64,000 bases of DNA from Oscheius sp. JU75. Taxonomy: Eukaryota; Nematoda; Chromadorea; Rhabditida; Rhabditidae. Under the pieces are notes generated by a model. That model saw only the letters and a program-made list of their open reading frames with translations, searched no databases and was not told where the DNA came from. Positions 43,843-62,488 of this stretch are shown here, piece by piece. The position numbers were made by a program, and so were the translations under genes. The stretch lies in assembly GCA_037178855.1 (NCBI GenBank), contig JASJZC010000002.1:2480001-2544000 (forward strand), given 5' to 3'. Each line of letters starts with the position of its first letter. The first letter of the stretch is position 1.

Positions 43843-45276
43843 GAAAAAGATGAATAAAGATATTGTGAACATGTTTATTCAATATTATTTGGCATCGTGT
43901 GGAAAAATCGAATTAGGGAGAAAACTTGACTTGATCGAAGATCGATCTTCTCTCGTTGTCCAACTCCTGGGAATTGGTCTGAACTCCGTACTTGAAAGGA
44001 ACATTTACTACAATTTGAGGATTATTCTGACGACTCATTCTTGGAACCAGTGTTTATTTTTTGGAATTCATTAACAGACCTTCCAATTAATGAACGGGAG
44101 ACAGGAAGCTGTCCGGCATCAATTTTAAGCACATATCATACAAGTATCAACGAAAAATAGCTTTCTAATGTGGAATTGGACTTCCCCCAGATTGTAGATG
44201 ACCCATCTACGATCTTCTTTGACTTTTCAATTATGTTGAGGATGGGAGGGATAGTTGACAGTTGTCGTTATTTCAAATATGTGAGTTTGGTTACTCTTGT
44301 CGGGTCTCTGAGCTGCTGATAACGTTTCGCTCAAGATAATAAACAGTAAAAATCAGATCCATGTAAGAAATCCTGAACAGTTTGTTTGGTTTTGGTGTAA
44401 GAGACAGAGAGACGTCAGAATAAGAGTAAGAGAAAGTATAAATAGAGTTTCAAATAATTGACAGAATGGCAAAAGACTGGGAAACCAGCTCACAAAACAT
44501 ATTCTGTTTCAGAGAGTGTTGAAAAGACTCGCGGATTATGAATGATCGATCTCCTTTTGCGGACCATTGGCTGACCCTTAGGTGTTGAACAGTGCTGCAA
44601 TCACTAAGGTGCTGTTTATGAACTGGCGCTGGCATCCGTGCATGTCAGGCGCAACAAAACGCGGGTCATAGGAACACAAGATATTGTTGGCGAATTCAAA
44701 TAGCGTTTCTCAATAGATAAGACATTTCAAAGAAATGAAAGGAGTACTAATGACCCTTCTAGGCAATGTCTGTATAGATAAGAGCCAACGAGAAAAAGAG
44801 ACAGAGAGACAGAGAGAACATGGCACTGACCGGTGATAAAGTGAGAGAGATGTCAATCCCCCAAGTCTAATGCCCTTTTGACTAAAATACAGTTTAGAAC
44901 AACTGCTACGGATTAGCACGATAATGATACGATATTACAAAAAATATGTTCCAATGAGATGACAAGGACTGGCCAAGAAGAGAGAAGAGGAGGAACGGAG
45001 ACGTGGTTGTCGGTCGGGCTTTTATCTAAGGGGGCAGTCACATCAAAACTGATACAAACCTTTAGTACAATTCCCATGTCTAGACAAAAAAAAATCATTG
45101 TCCCATAAAAATATCGTCGTTTCTTTAAAAAAGACGGCTGGTCATTCTGTTTGGTCACCTCCTGCTATCTCCCTCCCGACCCTGCTGTAATAACTGCCCT
45201 CAGTCAGTCGTCTATCACCCCCAAGATATTGTTTCTCAGCTGATCTCTTCCATCCGAAAATATCAGAAATTCAGAG
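43843..45276. other. Intergenic region between the GILT paralogues, no supported gene
   Basis: About 1.4 kb without a motif-bearing frame on either strand. Contains a GA-rich tract at about 44405-44440 and 44790-44815. It presumably holds the promoter of the second GILT gene. Confidence 0.4.
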
Positions 45277-46244
45277 ATGCGGCTTCTGCTTCTTCTTCCC
45301 ATAGCTCTGGCAGCAGCTGACAAATGCTCTGTCATTCCTTCCGACCTTTGGTGCTCGAACAGGGAGCTAGAGAAGACTTGTGGCTTCTCCAAGCATTGCA
45401 ACCGGTACTCGAAACCTTCTTTTTTTGTATCTGAAAGTTCAGATACCGTTCGGCGACTCGGAATCAGCCTGTACAGCTGACTCTCTTCATGGAAGCCTTC
45501 TGCCCCGGATGTCAAGCCTTCATCATCGATACTCTCGCTCCAATGGTGCTGAATTTCAAGGAGTACCTAAATGTTGAGCTGGTTCCTTATGGAAATGCTC
45601 ACAGGGCTGTGAGTTAGAGAGGCAGTGACAGTGACGATGAGCTCTTCCAGAACGGAACAATCGTATGTCAACATGGAGAGGGCGAGTGCCTAGCCAATAA
45701 GTACGAGTCTTGTCTGATAAACTTCCTGAAACCGCAGATGCAGTTTCCTTTCATAGCATGCGTCGAATACGGCATGGCTAAGCGGATTCAAGACTTCCAA
45801 ACAGCTTTGAAGGAGTGTTACCAAAGAATATCCGTTCCGAAGGGAGTTGCGGAGTCTGTTGAGTGAGTATTGCTTTCTATTCAAACCAATTTCAGTCTAG
45901 ATCCTGCGTCAAGGGTGACCTCGGAATCCAGCTCCAGAATCAGGCCGCAGACCGGACCAACAATGCCTGGCCAGAAAAACACCAATGGGTGCCATGGTTC
46001 ATGGTCAACAACGTCTCACTGACAAAGTTTCAGGTCCATGACAAGGATCTGTCTCTTCTAATCTGCGAGTGGTATGTATATTTCTGTCTCCCTGTCTCAG
46101 TCTCTTGCTTTCTCTGTCTTCCTTCCCCTTCTCTCTGTCTCCGTAATTGAGACGTTCAGGTACACTGGCGACAGACCAATTCCCTACTGCTCCAGCATCC
46201 AGAAGAAGAAGCTGAAGACAATGACTCGTCGCTATTGGTATTGA
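45277..46244 (+). CDS. GILT-family lysosomal thiol reductase (copy 2)
   Basis: Exons: 45277-45404, 45443-45608, 45651-45862, 45901-46071, 46160-46244; 253 aa. Signal peptide MRLLLLLPIALAAA, then DLWCSNRELEKTCGFSKHC, redox motif EAFCPGCQAFI, signature CQHGEGECLANKYESC, and WPEKHQWVPWFMVNNVS. It is a tandem duplicate of copy 1: protein order is the same, but copy 2 has gained two introns (45405-45442 and 46072-46159) or copy 1 has lost them. The acceptor of the fourth exon is ambiguous (TTTCAG five bases before the chosen CTAG); the chosen one keeps frame and gives SCVKGDLGIQ, aligned with SCLVSKLGQR of copy 1. Ends in a basic YW-rich tail. Confidence 0.92.
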
Positions 46245-46677
46245 TTCCCATACATTACGTTTTATACAAATTTTTGAAATGAAAACTGCAAAGATTGTTG
46301 TGAGAAGACAAAAGAATTGTTTGACTATAGTGATTCCTAAAAGCCAAAGTCATACGTGTGTACCACAGGGTTCCCAATAATCCAGAAACATCAAATTTTC
46401 TCGTCATCCAAGTCATAGTCGGACCGATATCCAGAGACATTGGAGAGATTCGATAAGTTTTATGGTCTTTGATAGTTATCGAACACATACGATTCGCCCA
46501 CTGGCAATGAATTTTGTGACCTGGAATGAACACAGAGTGGGCACCCACTCAAAAAAATTGCTAATGAACGTTGTAATCTCTCCATTCCTCACTTATTACC
46601 CTTTTCCCGGCTCAAATATGACTGAAAAGCGCGAAAACCAACCTGCAGTCTACGTTTATTGAATGCGAATCAGAGAG

Positions 46678-47142
46678 TCAGTAGTACTTCTTGAGGCTGG
46701 GCAAAAGACGATCGACCGTTTCGAGCATATTCTTCCTGATCCTGAGCAGATCCCTGTCCCTGTACTCGTACATCTGCAGTCGGATCGCGTAGCGCAGAAT
46801 GTGTTGAAGGTAGCGATTACGACTGTAGTAGATATGAATCGAGTGACCCACTTCAAGTTCCGGGTCGTAGAAGAAGGAAACCTCGCGCTGATTCAGATCC
46901 GTCGGGAATAGCTCTGCGATAAGACGCTCGACGAGACGACGGTGTCCGAGCAGGTATGGGAGACGGCCGCGCGAGTCGAAATTGTATTTGAAGATGGCCA
47001 CTGCCAACATGTTCAGTCGCTCCATCTCGATTGCTGTCGCCTCCGGCGGCTCCTCGGGGTCATAGTAGAACGAGTAGTTGCAGCAGCTGTCGGGAGCGCA
47101 AATACTGCTCGGGAAGACCAAGTAGAAGAGTCCGGAAGACAT
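46678..47142 (-). CDS. Intronless protein of unknown family, 154 aa
   Basis: A single open frame from ATG 47142 to TAA 46680-46678. It starts MSSGLFYLVFPSSICAPDSC, continues YDPEEPPEATAIEMERLNML and AELFPTDLNQREVSFFYDPE, and ends in an Arg/Tyr-rich helical region (RYAIRLQMYEYRDRDLLRIR, then RLLPSLKKYY). No signal peptide cleavage site or TM is clear. Codon choice resembles the neighbouring housekeeping genes and the frame has no stops over 465 nt, so it is probably real. It lies 415 nt downstream of, and on the same strand as, the DDX3 gene, so a downstream operon position is possible. I do not recognise the family. Confidence 0.6.
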   Translation of the reverse strand: MSSGLFYLVFPSSICAPDSCCNYSFYYDPEEPPEATAIEMERLNMLAVAIFKYNFDSRGRLPYLLGHRRLVERLIAELFPTDLNQREVSFFYDPELEVGHSIHIYYSRNRYLQHILRYAIRLQMYEYRDRDLLRIRKNMLETVDRLLPSLKKYY

Positions 47143-47556
47143 CTTCGGCGATGAGTGGCTCTTGATAGACTTCGAGCTAGAACAGGAGGCAATTTGTCCA
47201 ATGCAATTAGATGTTTCCTATTCCAAACTTTTGCAAAAAGTCTTTATGAAGCAAGAAAAACTTTCCAGAGTTCCCCTAGCGTTCTACCAGACTATGGAGA
47301 CAGGTACAAAAGGTTTCATTCAGAAGGGGTAAACGAAAAACAACGATTTTACTCATATCAAACCAGAGGATTATGGAAAAATACAAGAACAAATAATACT
47401 AAAAATGTCGTCGGACTAGAAAAAGCGGATTATTTACGACGAGGAGCAAGAGGACGTCTGTGACGCAGTTGAATGAAAATACGGTAACAATTGCGCACGA
47501 TCGGAAATCTGAAACATCTACTTAAAAAAGTAATAATAGAGAGCTAACCAGTGAAG

Positions 47557-49701
<2,145 letters not shown>

Positions 49702-50259
49702 GTTCTCCCAGGCAATCTGAAACAACTTGGTTTGCTTTTTTTTACGCGTATGAGTGAACGAAAATGAGCCAAACAGAGAGAAACTGCAGCAGAAACCCGG
49801 AGAAAACGCCGGCCTAAAATTTTTGGCATCCAATGCTGAAATTCGTGCTGGGACCCCCAGATATTTCGTGATGGGACTCTTCTGCGAAATGGCGCCAACT
49901 GAAACTTTCATCACTAAATTTCATTCCTCCTCTTCATTTTGTGCTGCTAACCCTTTTTCGCAACTCTTCACATTTTTTTGGTTAAAGTCTCGATAAATTT
50001 TGTCGCCCAACAACGAGCAAAGCCTTAAAAAGTGATGATCGTGTGTGGCGCAATTGTTTCAGCCTTTTTCTTCCTAGTGGCACATTTTTCTTCGTAAAAG
50101 TGATTGTTAGAGGACTGATGGTCGTTATCATGCCATACAATTCCCCAAACAGCGGCATTGGGTTACATTTTGTTTCTGTAGCCCCGAAAGGCAAATGTGT
50201 TCATCTTTTCTGCGGTTCTTTTCATGATCTGCATCCGCAAACCTGTAATTTTTCAGAGC
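49702..50259. other. Divergent promoter region (DDX3-type / V-ATPase A)
   Basis: A 558-bp spacer between head-to-head housekeeping genes. No exon is supported. Both ends show a TTTCAG close to the start codon (minus 49722-49717; plus tttcag 50251-50256), which would be used if both transcripts receive spliced leaders. Confidence 0.4.
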
Positions 50260-52777
<2,518 letters not shown>

Positions 52778-53455
52778 ACTAGTTTGTAAGCACTTTTTAT
52801 ATGGCACGTTTTACAATGAAGCTTTTATTTTACCAGCAGTCTGCGACGTCGCTCTAGATAAAGTTAGTAGTGTCAAAGCTGAGAGCAATCGAAAGTTTGT
52901 GAGGAATTTGACTTTTATTTAATAGACAGACGCATCTTTAATTTGATCGATTGTTTTACACCGGTTCTAGTCGGCTCTCACTCTGTACACTTTAGTCTTT
53001 TTCCGTCTCTATAGTCTGTTCAAAGATAATAGCATTTTTAAACGGTTGCGACTAAAAACGCGCGGCGGTTCAAAAATTTTCAAATTGTCGCGGAATTGTT
53101 TTCATCGGTTTTTTTTTCAAATTTCCACCCTTCTTTTGTCGATTTTACGTTTTACATGTACAAAAGGGTAAATGCATCGTTTACGTGCAAGGAGTCTTCG
53201 GAATCTGACAGGAGAAACAGGGAAAAATGGAAAACCAAAGTGGTAAATTTCAGTGAAAGTTTGAAAATGCTTAGAACGGCGCTTTTTTTCGGCGCGACCG
53301 TTTGAAAAATGCTTTATCACTTTTGAACAGGCTACCAAAGTTTCGGACGTGATTACGTACAGACCAACACGCTTCAAAGACGGTTATATTTGCTTGACTC
53401 TTGCTAATTGAAACCCGCCTTTACAAATCGATTTTTAGATAATTTTTCCATAAAT

Positions 53456-54721
53456 ATGGAAGCAGACTTCGAGCCGGCAGAATACAAAGAGTTCAAAGTA
53501 GCGGGGAAAAAGATTCGTTACTATCCCATCATTCACGAGGCTCTTAACTTCCTACAGGAGCAGAAAGTCGGTGTCCGGTATGAGAAGAAGCTGGGCTTGA
53601 AGGACGCAAAAAGACTGATCAGTGGGGAGTTGAGTTTAGGTGAGTCTTCGTGTGTTTTCATTTTAACTGTAACAAAAAATGTCTGACAGACCTGGAAGAC
53701 AGTACCACTGCGGTGAAGCCTGTTATCCGAAAGAGTCATTCACACTTTAGTGGAAGATTCTGTGCTGTAGCTTCTAGCAAGGAGAAGTATTAAAATTCAA
53801 CTGAGTCTTGACTGTCTATGGGCTTCAGTTTATACAAAAAGATACTCTTTAACAATTTCTAGGTAACAGTTGTCCAGTTCTGGTCCGAATACTGTTAGAT
53901 ACCAGTCCGACACAAAGAAGAAGCCCGACTGTTGTTGCGGCTAAGAGCCGAACTTTACTTAGAAACGGACAAACAGATTGGGTCAAAAAACTGTTCAAAG
54001 GGGAGCCAACTGGTCGCGAGCAGCTACTCTCTGACAGTGTTAGAACTAGACCTATCTCTTTCTCAAGGCAGAAAAAAACATTCTGTACTACTAAAAAACA
54101 CGGGACTTGTCCCTGACCCTATACCATTGTAAACTGATTACGTTTCCAGAAGAGTTCGAGAATATCAAGGCGGAGATGGACCAGGTCAAAACTCATGCAG
54201 CCAAACTGAAAGAAGAGGAGAGAGCGGATTCCATGCCGCGGGAAGAGAGTAGAGGAGTCAGGGGGAGGGTATATTTGACTTTTTGATTCTCTAACTTTCA
54301 AAATTTCCAGGCACGAGGTAAAAAAGCGAAAAGCAAAGATGTCTGGCGATGCAGATGGTGTGCCTCCTATCGCCTTCGTGTCGTGGACTGTAGAACCACC
54401 ACCGGACAAAACATGCTGTGTTGTGGGAACAGAAAGTGTCTGGCCTCGGTTTGTGTCACAATTCCTCTCAGTTTCAGTCCAAATTTCCAGATAGAGTTGA
54501 CGGACAAGCCTGCGGGAACACAGATCGAAGCTCCCTGGAATTCCGGGTACAATTTCGGATGGATGATGGCCTCGAAATGGAACAACTTCTACCCTAGTAT
54601 AGAGGCTATAGAGAAAGGAAAACTGTCAGCGGATCCGGAAATCCCAGATCCGGAAGATGACGGTTTAGAATTGGATAGTATCTTCTGTCCGGGACAGATT
54701 TCCTTGACACAAATTATGTGA
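53456..54721 (+). CDS. Unknown protein with a Cys-rich (zinc-ribbon-like) motif
   Basis: Exons 53456-53639, about 53690-53761 (3' end uncertain), 53863-54036, 54150-54268, 54311-54448, 54491-54721; roughly 300 aa. N-terminal part: MEADFEPAEYKEFKVAGKKI and EALNFLQEQKVGVRYEKKLG. A charged helix follows (EFENIKAEMDQVKTHAAKLK), then a basic RGRARGKKAKSK run, then WRCRWCASYRLRVVDC with TTTGQNMLCCGNRKC, a C-x2-C ... CC-x3-C pattern that could bind zinc, then a Trp-rich segment (APWNSGYNFGWMMASKWNNF) and an acidic tail. Exon 2 can end at several weak GT sites (53702, 53735, 53750, 53762) that all keep frame. The basic run suggests a nuclear protein, but I know no family for it. Confidence 0.6.
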
Positions 54722-56274
54722 TCTCAGTTTTGTGTGTGATTTTCTTGAATATAAGCCAAAAGGCTCTTCTAATGACTAGGTTTTCACTAAATTCTGACAA
54801 CTTGGAGGGAGAGCGGTCAATGTTTTATCTGATGGACTTCCTAACTTTTCCAAGTTCCCGTTTATCTGTCTCAGACTCCCTGTCTCTCGGTCTCTCTGCC
54901 TTTTTTTCAATCTGTCTCTGTCGAAAACGTTCCTAGCGGAACGATCTAGTGGATTTTTACAATTCGAACTGTATGACTCTTCTATTTAACTTGCCAAAGC
55001 CTGGCAGGGATATCGCTTGACAAAAAGTCCACCCACAGTTTTTAAAGTGCTATATGGGATAGTTATTGGCATGTATCGCATATGCGTATTGCAAATTGTC
55101 AAAGAAGGACATTCCTCCTTCTATTGGAAATCATATGACCTTAATTCTCCCAAGTTCCTATTTCAAAAGCCGTAAAAGTAAAATTGCTCCGTCGGTAACG
55201 TTTTCACAGTCAGCTGTCTTGAATCCTATCCTTCCCACGACTTAATCTTAATCCATTCTATGAGTGTGAACGAATATAGATTTCGGAGACAGTGCTGTCG
55301 AAGTAGAAGCGTAAACCATTTTTTCATTGTCATAAATGATACTACTAGTGACGAGGAGGAAGAAGGCCTGAAACCTTTTCCTGAAGAGCTCTGGACTGAC
55401 TGTTCCTAGCGAAACGATCTAGTGTACTTTTACAATTCGAACTGTGTGTGGATAATCCTTTGCATGTTTCAAGGGTACGCATAAGTCATTTTTTGAAGAC
55501 ATAAATTAGATTTCAGCTCAGTAACCGAGAGTTCGAAAGGAGCAATAGCTATTTGCCGGCTTGTCATGAAGATAGCTGACAAGAAAAAGTGGACTTAATT
55601 TGTGAACATCAAACATGTTGATTATTGAAAAATGAGCAGACATGGATCTCCCATCCTTGGAACTATTGAATTTGTTTTTGTTGATGGATAAAGATCTACT
55701 GGCGGTCTTCGTTTCGAAAACTGAGACTTGTTCGGACCTGCGTTACTTGGGACTTACCCAGGCCCTATTCTCGAAACAAGAATTGAGATGAGATAGTCAG
55801 TGCAAACGAGTAGTTTGCGCAGAGACACAACACAGCCAAACTTGGCCTGGCCAGAAGGAAAGGCAGCAGACGCCCGAATTGCTTGTTTTGTTCTTTCAAG
55901 TCTTCTCAGATAACAAGTTCCTCCAGAACTTTGCTAATTTGCTAAAATGTGGCAAGTTAAGAACTCACATTTGGAATTTTACAGTTCGCGCACGATTTTG
56001 AATGGTTTTGAAACGTAAGTACAAAACACGCGCGCGTTTGAACCGAAATCAAAAATGTCTCATTATTTTGGTGTCATTTTCCTATTCTTTACACTAGTTT
56101 TTATTTGCTGATTCCGTTGAAATCAGCATAGCAATCCTCGTAGTTATCTTTAGATTGCGTGCTATCGAAAATAGATGATGTACATCTAGCGCGGTTCCCA
56201 AATTCAATTCGTATTCACTTTCTGTCCTTGTTTCCCTCAGAAATCCTATATTTATCCAAATTTCTTGCTTTTAG
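54722..56274. other. Intergenic region, no supported gene
   Basis: About 1.55 kb without a motif-bearing frame. It contains the direct repeat pair listed separately. It ends in ttgcttttag (56265-56274) directly abutting the next ATG, an acceptor with no exon before it, as expected for trans-splicing. Confidence 0.45.
54929..55446. repeat. 45-bp near-identical direct repeats, 473 bp apart
   Basis: gttcctagcggaacgatcta (54929 onward, about 45 bp, through ttttacaattcgaactgt) recurs at 55402-55446 as gttcctagcgaaacgatcta with only a few mismatches. The interval has no gene. Terminal direct repeats of a small element (solo or non-autonomous), or two insertions of the same short repeat, are the simplest readings. 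Confidence 0.65.
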
Positions 56275-58159
<1,885 letters not shown>

Positions 58160-58328
58160 TAATAATTTTCCTGGTTATTGTTAATGTTTCATTGTTACTA
58201 TGAATTGTTCTCATTTTTTGTACTTTTTAGTTGTAAAAAGTTCGGTCATGACCGAATTCGTATCTCCAAATTATCCGTTTTGATGATCTTAATGGAAAAA
58301 AAATTGAAGGCTGAGCGAGGGTTTCCTG

Positions 58329-60500
58329 ATGGAAGACGAATACGAGTCGCTTCCGACACACAGTGTCCCGGTTAGTTATATCTTTTCACAATTTTTTTTA
58401 GAGTTTGTGGTGGTTAGAGACCTAAATTGTCGGTTGTAAGCTTGTAAAATGAGTGAGGTTCGAAAGGCCTATTTTAACTAACCGTAGTGCCTCTGTCGTG
58501 GTGTGTACTAACCCCCATCCTGAGAACCCGCATTCCACCGCTCAAATTCCAGCTTCAGGTTCACCTGGCTGCCGGAGCTCTGGCCGGTGCTGTCGAGCAC
58601 TGTGTTATGTTCCCGTTCGACAGTGTCAAGACACGAATGCAGTCGCTGTGTCCCTGTCCGGAGTCCAAATGCCCGACGCCTGTTCATTCGCTGATGAGCA
58701 TTGTCAAAAGGCTAGTTTTTTTGATGTAGACTTTTACAGTTTGTTTACTGACAGTGAACAAAGACAAGATGATGGAAAATCCTGGAAAGATGAGAAACTA
58801 TTTGCAGTAGTTTATGCGGTCGAAATACAAAATGATCTTGTGCAAATGTATTTTTCAGTTTTGAACTTAACTGTTTTTCTTGTCCGACACATTCCTATGC
58901 GGCCTATAAAGCGTGTCATAGGCTGTTTCTTAGAAGACACGATGTTAAAGAGACACTGTCATTAGGGCTAAAAGGCCGAACGCGCTTTCAAATCTGGTCC
59001 CGCGACGAAATTCCCTCATTCCATTTTTTTAATGTAGAAAATGGAGTAAATGCTGTTCTTTTCCCCTGATTTATTTTCTACATTTTTTTCGTCTTGACGT
59101 CTAGTAGATTTCGACTTTGACACTTAGTAGATTTTGACACTGAGTCGATTAAACAAAATTTGAAGTCAAAAAAGTGCGTAAAAACACCGAAAAATGCAGG
59201 ACAGGAACATGGTCTAGTTCAAAATACCAGTACGTGACAGAGAGACAGAAAAACAAGGACTGTATCCAAAAAAGCAACTGCAAAATCCCTAAAAACTTCT
59301 GAATTTTCTAGAGAAGGCTGGCTGCGTCCACTGCGAGGCGTTAACGCTGTGGCGGCTGGCTCGATGCCGGCTCACGCTCTCTACTTCACAGTCTACGAAA
59401 AGTCCAAGGCTTTCTTGACCGGGAATACCGCCGGACACGGGAACACGCTGGCCTATGGAGCCTCGGGAGTCCTGGCCACCCTGGTTCATGACGCTGTCAT
59501 GAACCCTGCCGAGGTATTTTAGCCAAAATTTGCTCTGAAAATAAGACCTTAGGTTGTAAAGCAGCGAATGCAGATGGCCTTCAGTCCGTACGGGAGCTCG
59601 CTGGAATGTGTGAGATGTATATATAAGAGGGAGGGTGTGAATGCTTTCTACAAGAGTTATGCTACGCAGCTCACAATGAACGTGCCCTTCCAAATGATCC
59701 ACTTCATGTGCTACGAGTTCTGGCAGCAGACTCTCAACCCCGAGCACAAATACGACCCCAAGTCGCATCTGATTGCTGGAGGGCTAGCTGGAGGACTAGC
59801 AGCCGCCGCCACGACTCCGTTGGATTGCATCAAAACCGTGCTGAATACGCAGCAGACGCCCGAAGCAGAGATTCAGAGAGATAAGAGGATATTGATGAAG
59901 GTGGGCAGCTTTCTTTTTCTGCTTTTCCACGCTCAAAAACAGTGAAAAATCGTTCCCTTGAGTTTAATTTTCCTGTAAACACATCAACTTCTCACCACTA
60001 GAACCTTTCCCAAATCTTTTTCTTCACGAAAAAAGCCTGTTCAAACACTTTGTCACCAACATGGATTGTCTGGTTCACAGTAGCGCCTATTACCAATATA
60101 CCAGCTGTTTCGCTTTGCCCTGTTTTTCGCATTAATGGCTCGAAAATCATAGTATTGCAACTTGCAGTTCGCACTAAAGTCCTGTAGGCCGATGATGGGT
60201 GACGTGATTGGAGCTTGATGGCAATTGCACTCGCTTTGTTCCAAAAAATCTCGATAAAACCACGTTTTTCAGGCCACCGGACACTACAGAGGCTTCGCCG
60301 ACGCCGCTCGAACTATCTACGCCCAACGAGGAATCGGTGGCTTCGCCTGTGGTCTGCAAGCGCGTGTTATTTTCCAGGTACCCTATTTTTTGTATCCACC
60401 TCCCTAATTGGCACAAATTTAGGTTCCGGCGACGGCGTTATCATGGTCCGTCTACGAGTTATTCAAATACGTGCTCGACTACAGTCACCACACTAGTTGA
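58329..60500 (+). CDS. Mitoferrin (SLC25A37/28) mitochondrial iron importer
   Basis: Exons: 58329-58370, 58559-58710, 59312-59513, 59553-59900, 60273-60377, 60423-60500; 927 nt, 308 aa. Three mitochondrial-carrier repeats: [20 protein letters not shown] then SVKTRMQS (PxDxxKTRxQ), [20 protein letters not shown] then AEVVKQRMQ, and [20 protein letters not shown] then CIKTVLNT. Mitoferrin-specific features are [38 protein letters not shown] and MQMAFSPY. It imports ferrous iron across the inner membrane for haem and Fe-S synthesis. The intron 58711-59311 (601 nt) starts GC: AAAAG|GCTAGT, needed for frame and the join KREGWLRP. The start codon was chosen as the only ATG whose short exon joins in frame. 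Confidence 0.95.
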
Positions 60501-61539
60501 TTGAGATCACTTAAAACTTTAAATTTTTGCATTGCGAGTAGCCTGATTGGAGACCATTTTCGCCTCCGTTATTCTCCGTGTGCCTTTCTCTTCTGGAGCT
60601 TTCCTTATTTGTTTTGTTACATCGGTCAAAAAACAGTCTAGTTTAGATAGATTTCTATATCTCCCAAAGTTTAGGTGCCCCCTCGTTGTTTGTTTGTTTT
60701 CTCTTGTTGTTTCCCTAGAACAGACCCTAGAATTTATACACAAAAAACTTCTTTTCATCTTTTTCCCCCTCCCAACAATCTCGTTGTCCTCTCTGTTTCT
60801 TCCTACTCAGCAAAAATGAAGCTTTTCCTCCTACTTTAATGCTATTTTTTGTAACATATTGGTTGAAAACTGACCAAAATTTTCCTTACGTGGTACGCTA
60901 TATTCTGCGGTGCGTCTTTCTGCAATTTTAAATAACTGTTTCTTACTATTTTTTCACAAAAAACTTGCCGTTTTTACTCGCGACGCAGTCTGAAACGCCG
61001 GATTTTGGGCAAGTCGTCGAAGAGAAACCCTTGCAGTTTTGTGCTTTTTCGTTGAGTTATACATTTTCTATTGCTATGGAAATATATAGTATTCGCTTAG
61101 TAACATGACCCCCTATTGCGTTGATTCTCATTGTCTAAAACTCCATATTTTATTCGTTCAGAACGAATAAAAAAAGTTCAGAAGCGCCCCTTTTCGTGTT
61201 ATTTTGTTCATTCTCGCTCGTAAAGTCCTTTCCAAACTGAATCTAGACGGCGGGGAAACCTCTTACTCGAGGAAAATACGAGAGAGCTTTTGGTTTTTTG
61301 CCCTTGAACTTCGAACCAATAACTTCCGTTTGCACAGTTCCCTGCCCAAAAATAGTTCACAGTTTGTCATTTTCTCGTTCATTTGCCGCCGAACTTTCAA
61401 CCGACCGCTCCCTGACCGTTATCTCCCCCCGTTTTGTCCTATCCGTACAGCCTGGCGTCTCGCCTCGAATTCCAATTGCAAGTGTATCGATTTCTACTGA
61501 CCACTGCCACCCGAACTAGTGATTTTCAGCGAAGAACAA
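60501..61539. other. Intergenic region, no supported gene
   Basis: T-rich DNA without a motif-bearing frame. It ends with gattttcag (61521-61529) 10 nt before the next ATG, a candidate trans-splice acceptor. Confidence 0.4.
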
Positions 61540-62229
61540 ATGTCCACTGTTCCTTCCGGTCAATGCCAAGCCAAATGCATCGCCTATGCTGCCGCCCTCG
61601 TGGCTGGAGGTGTTCTCATCGGATATTTCGTATGTTTTTAACCTTTTTCGAATATTTATGTTCTAGTTAAGATCGGAAGGAAGTCGCAAAAGCATTGCCT
61701 GAACCACAAGATCAAGCTCGGCTGTGAGAAGGTGGCCGACGTGGTCGATGTCGAGGATATTGGCGAGAAGAAGTCCTACTGTCGCTGCTGGAAGAGCGAA
61801 AAGTTCCCACTCTGTGACGGTAGCCACAACGCTCACAACAAAGCCAGTAAGTAGTTCAATTTGTTGTCAAACTACCAATACTTTTGCAACTAATGGCTCT
61901 CACCTCGGGTCTGAATGAGCCGCGTAACTTCATGGATGCGCGAATTCAAGTGCCACCACTATTTCCCCGATGTACGTAACGAGCTTGTAGACTAGAAAAA
62001 GCGTTATTCAGACCTGATTGGTTATCTGTTAGCTCGCATTATGGTTCAGTATTTGATATGCCAGTACTGGCTACCAAAGGTCTGGCTGAAGGATTGCATC
62101 ATTTTAGTAAGGTGAAGAAATATCCAGTAATTAGAGACCTATTAATGTACTATCCCTAAGTGACTTCATTTTTCAGCTGGTGACAACGTCGGACCGCTGA
62201 ACATCCGAGGAAAGCCTGCTGCCCAGTAA
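61540..62229 (+). CDS. CISD1/2-type CDGSH iron-sulfur domain protein (mitoNEET family)
   Basis: Exons: 61540-61629, 61672-61846, 62177-62229; 318 nt, 105 aa, the usual size for CISD1. An N-terminal helix (CIAYAAALVAGGVLIGYFIG) anchors it to the outer mitochondrial or ER membrane; the cytosolic part carries CRCWKSEKFPLCDGSHNAHN, the complete CDGSH motif with three Cys and one His for a 2Fe-2S cluster, then ATGDNVGPLNIRGKPAAQ. It is involved in redox and iron-sulfur handling at mitochondria/ER. The first acceptor is TTAAG at 61671 rather than the CTAG five bases earlier, because only that keeps the frame. It lies near mitoferrin, another iron-linked gene, though no co-regulation is visible. Confidence 0.95.
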
Positions 62230-62488
62230 GACTTTCCTCTCCTCCACTCCGAAATAGACGAACTCTTTCTATCCCACCCAATTGTCCGGTAGATATCGTT
62301 TTTGTGATTTTATTTATGAACAGGTTTTTAAATTACTACAAAGTGAAGAAAGTTTCTATATAAAGCAGGCAAAATAAGTTAGAGGGAGAGAGTTAAGCAT
62401 AAATGCTCTATCACAGAGGAAAGAAGGATCTGGCCTTAATTTTAGCGATATTGGTTTGAAGACCAGCAGATTCAAAAAAAGAACGAAC

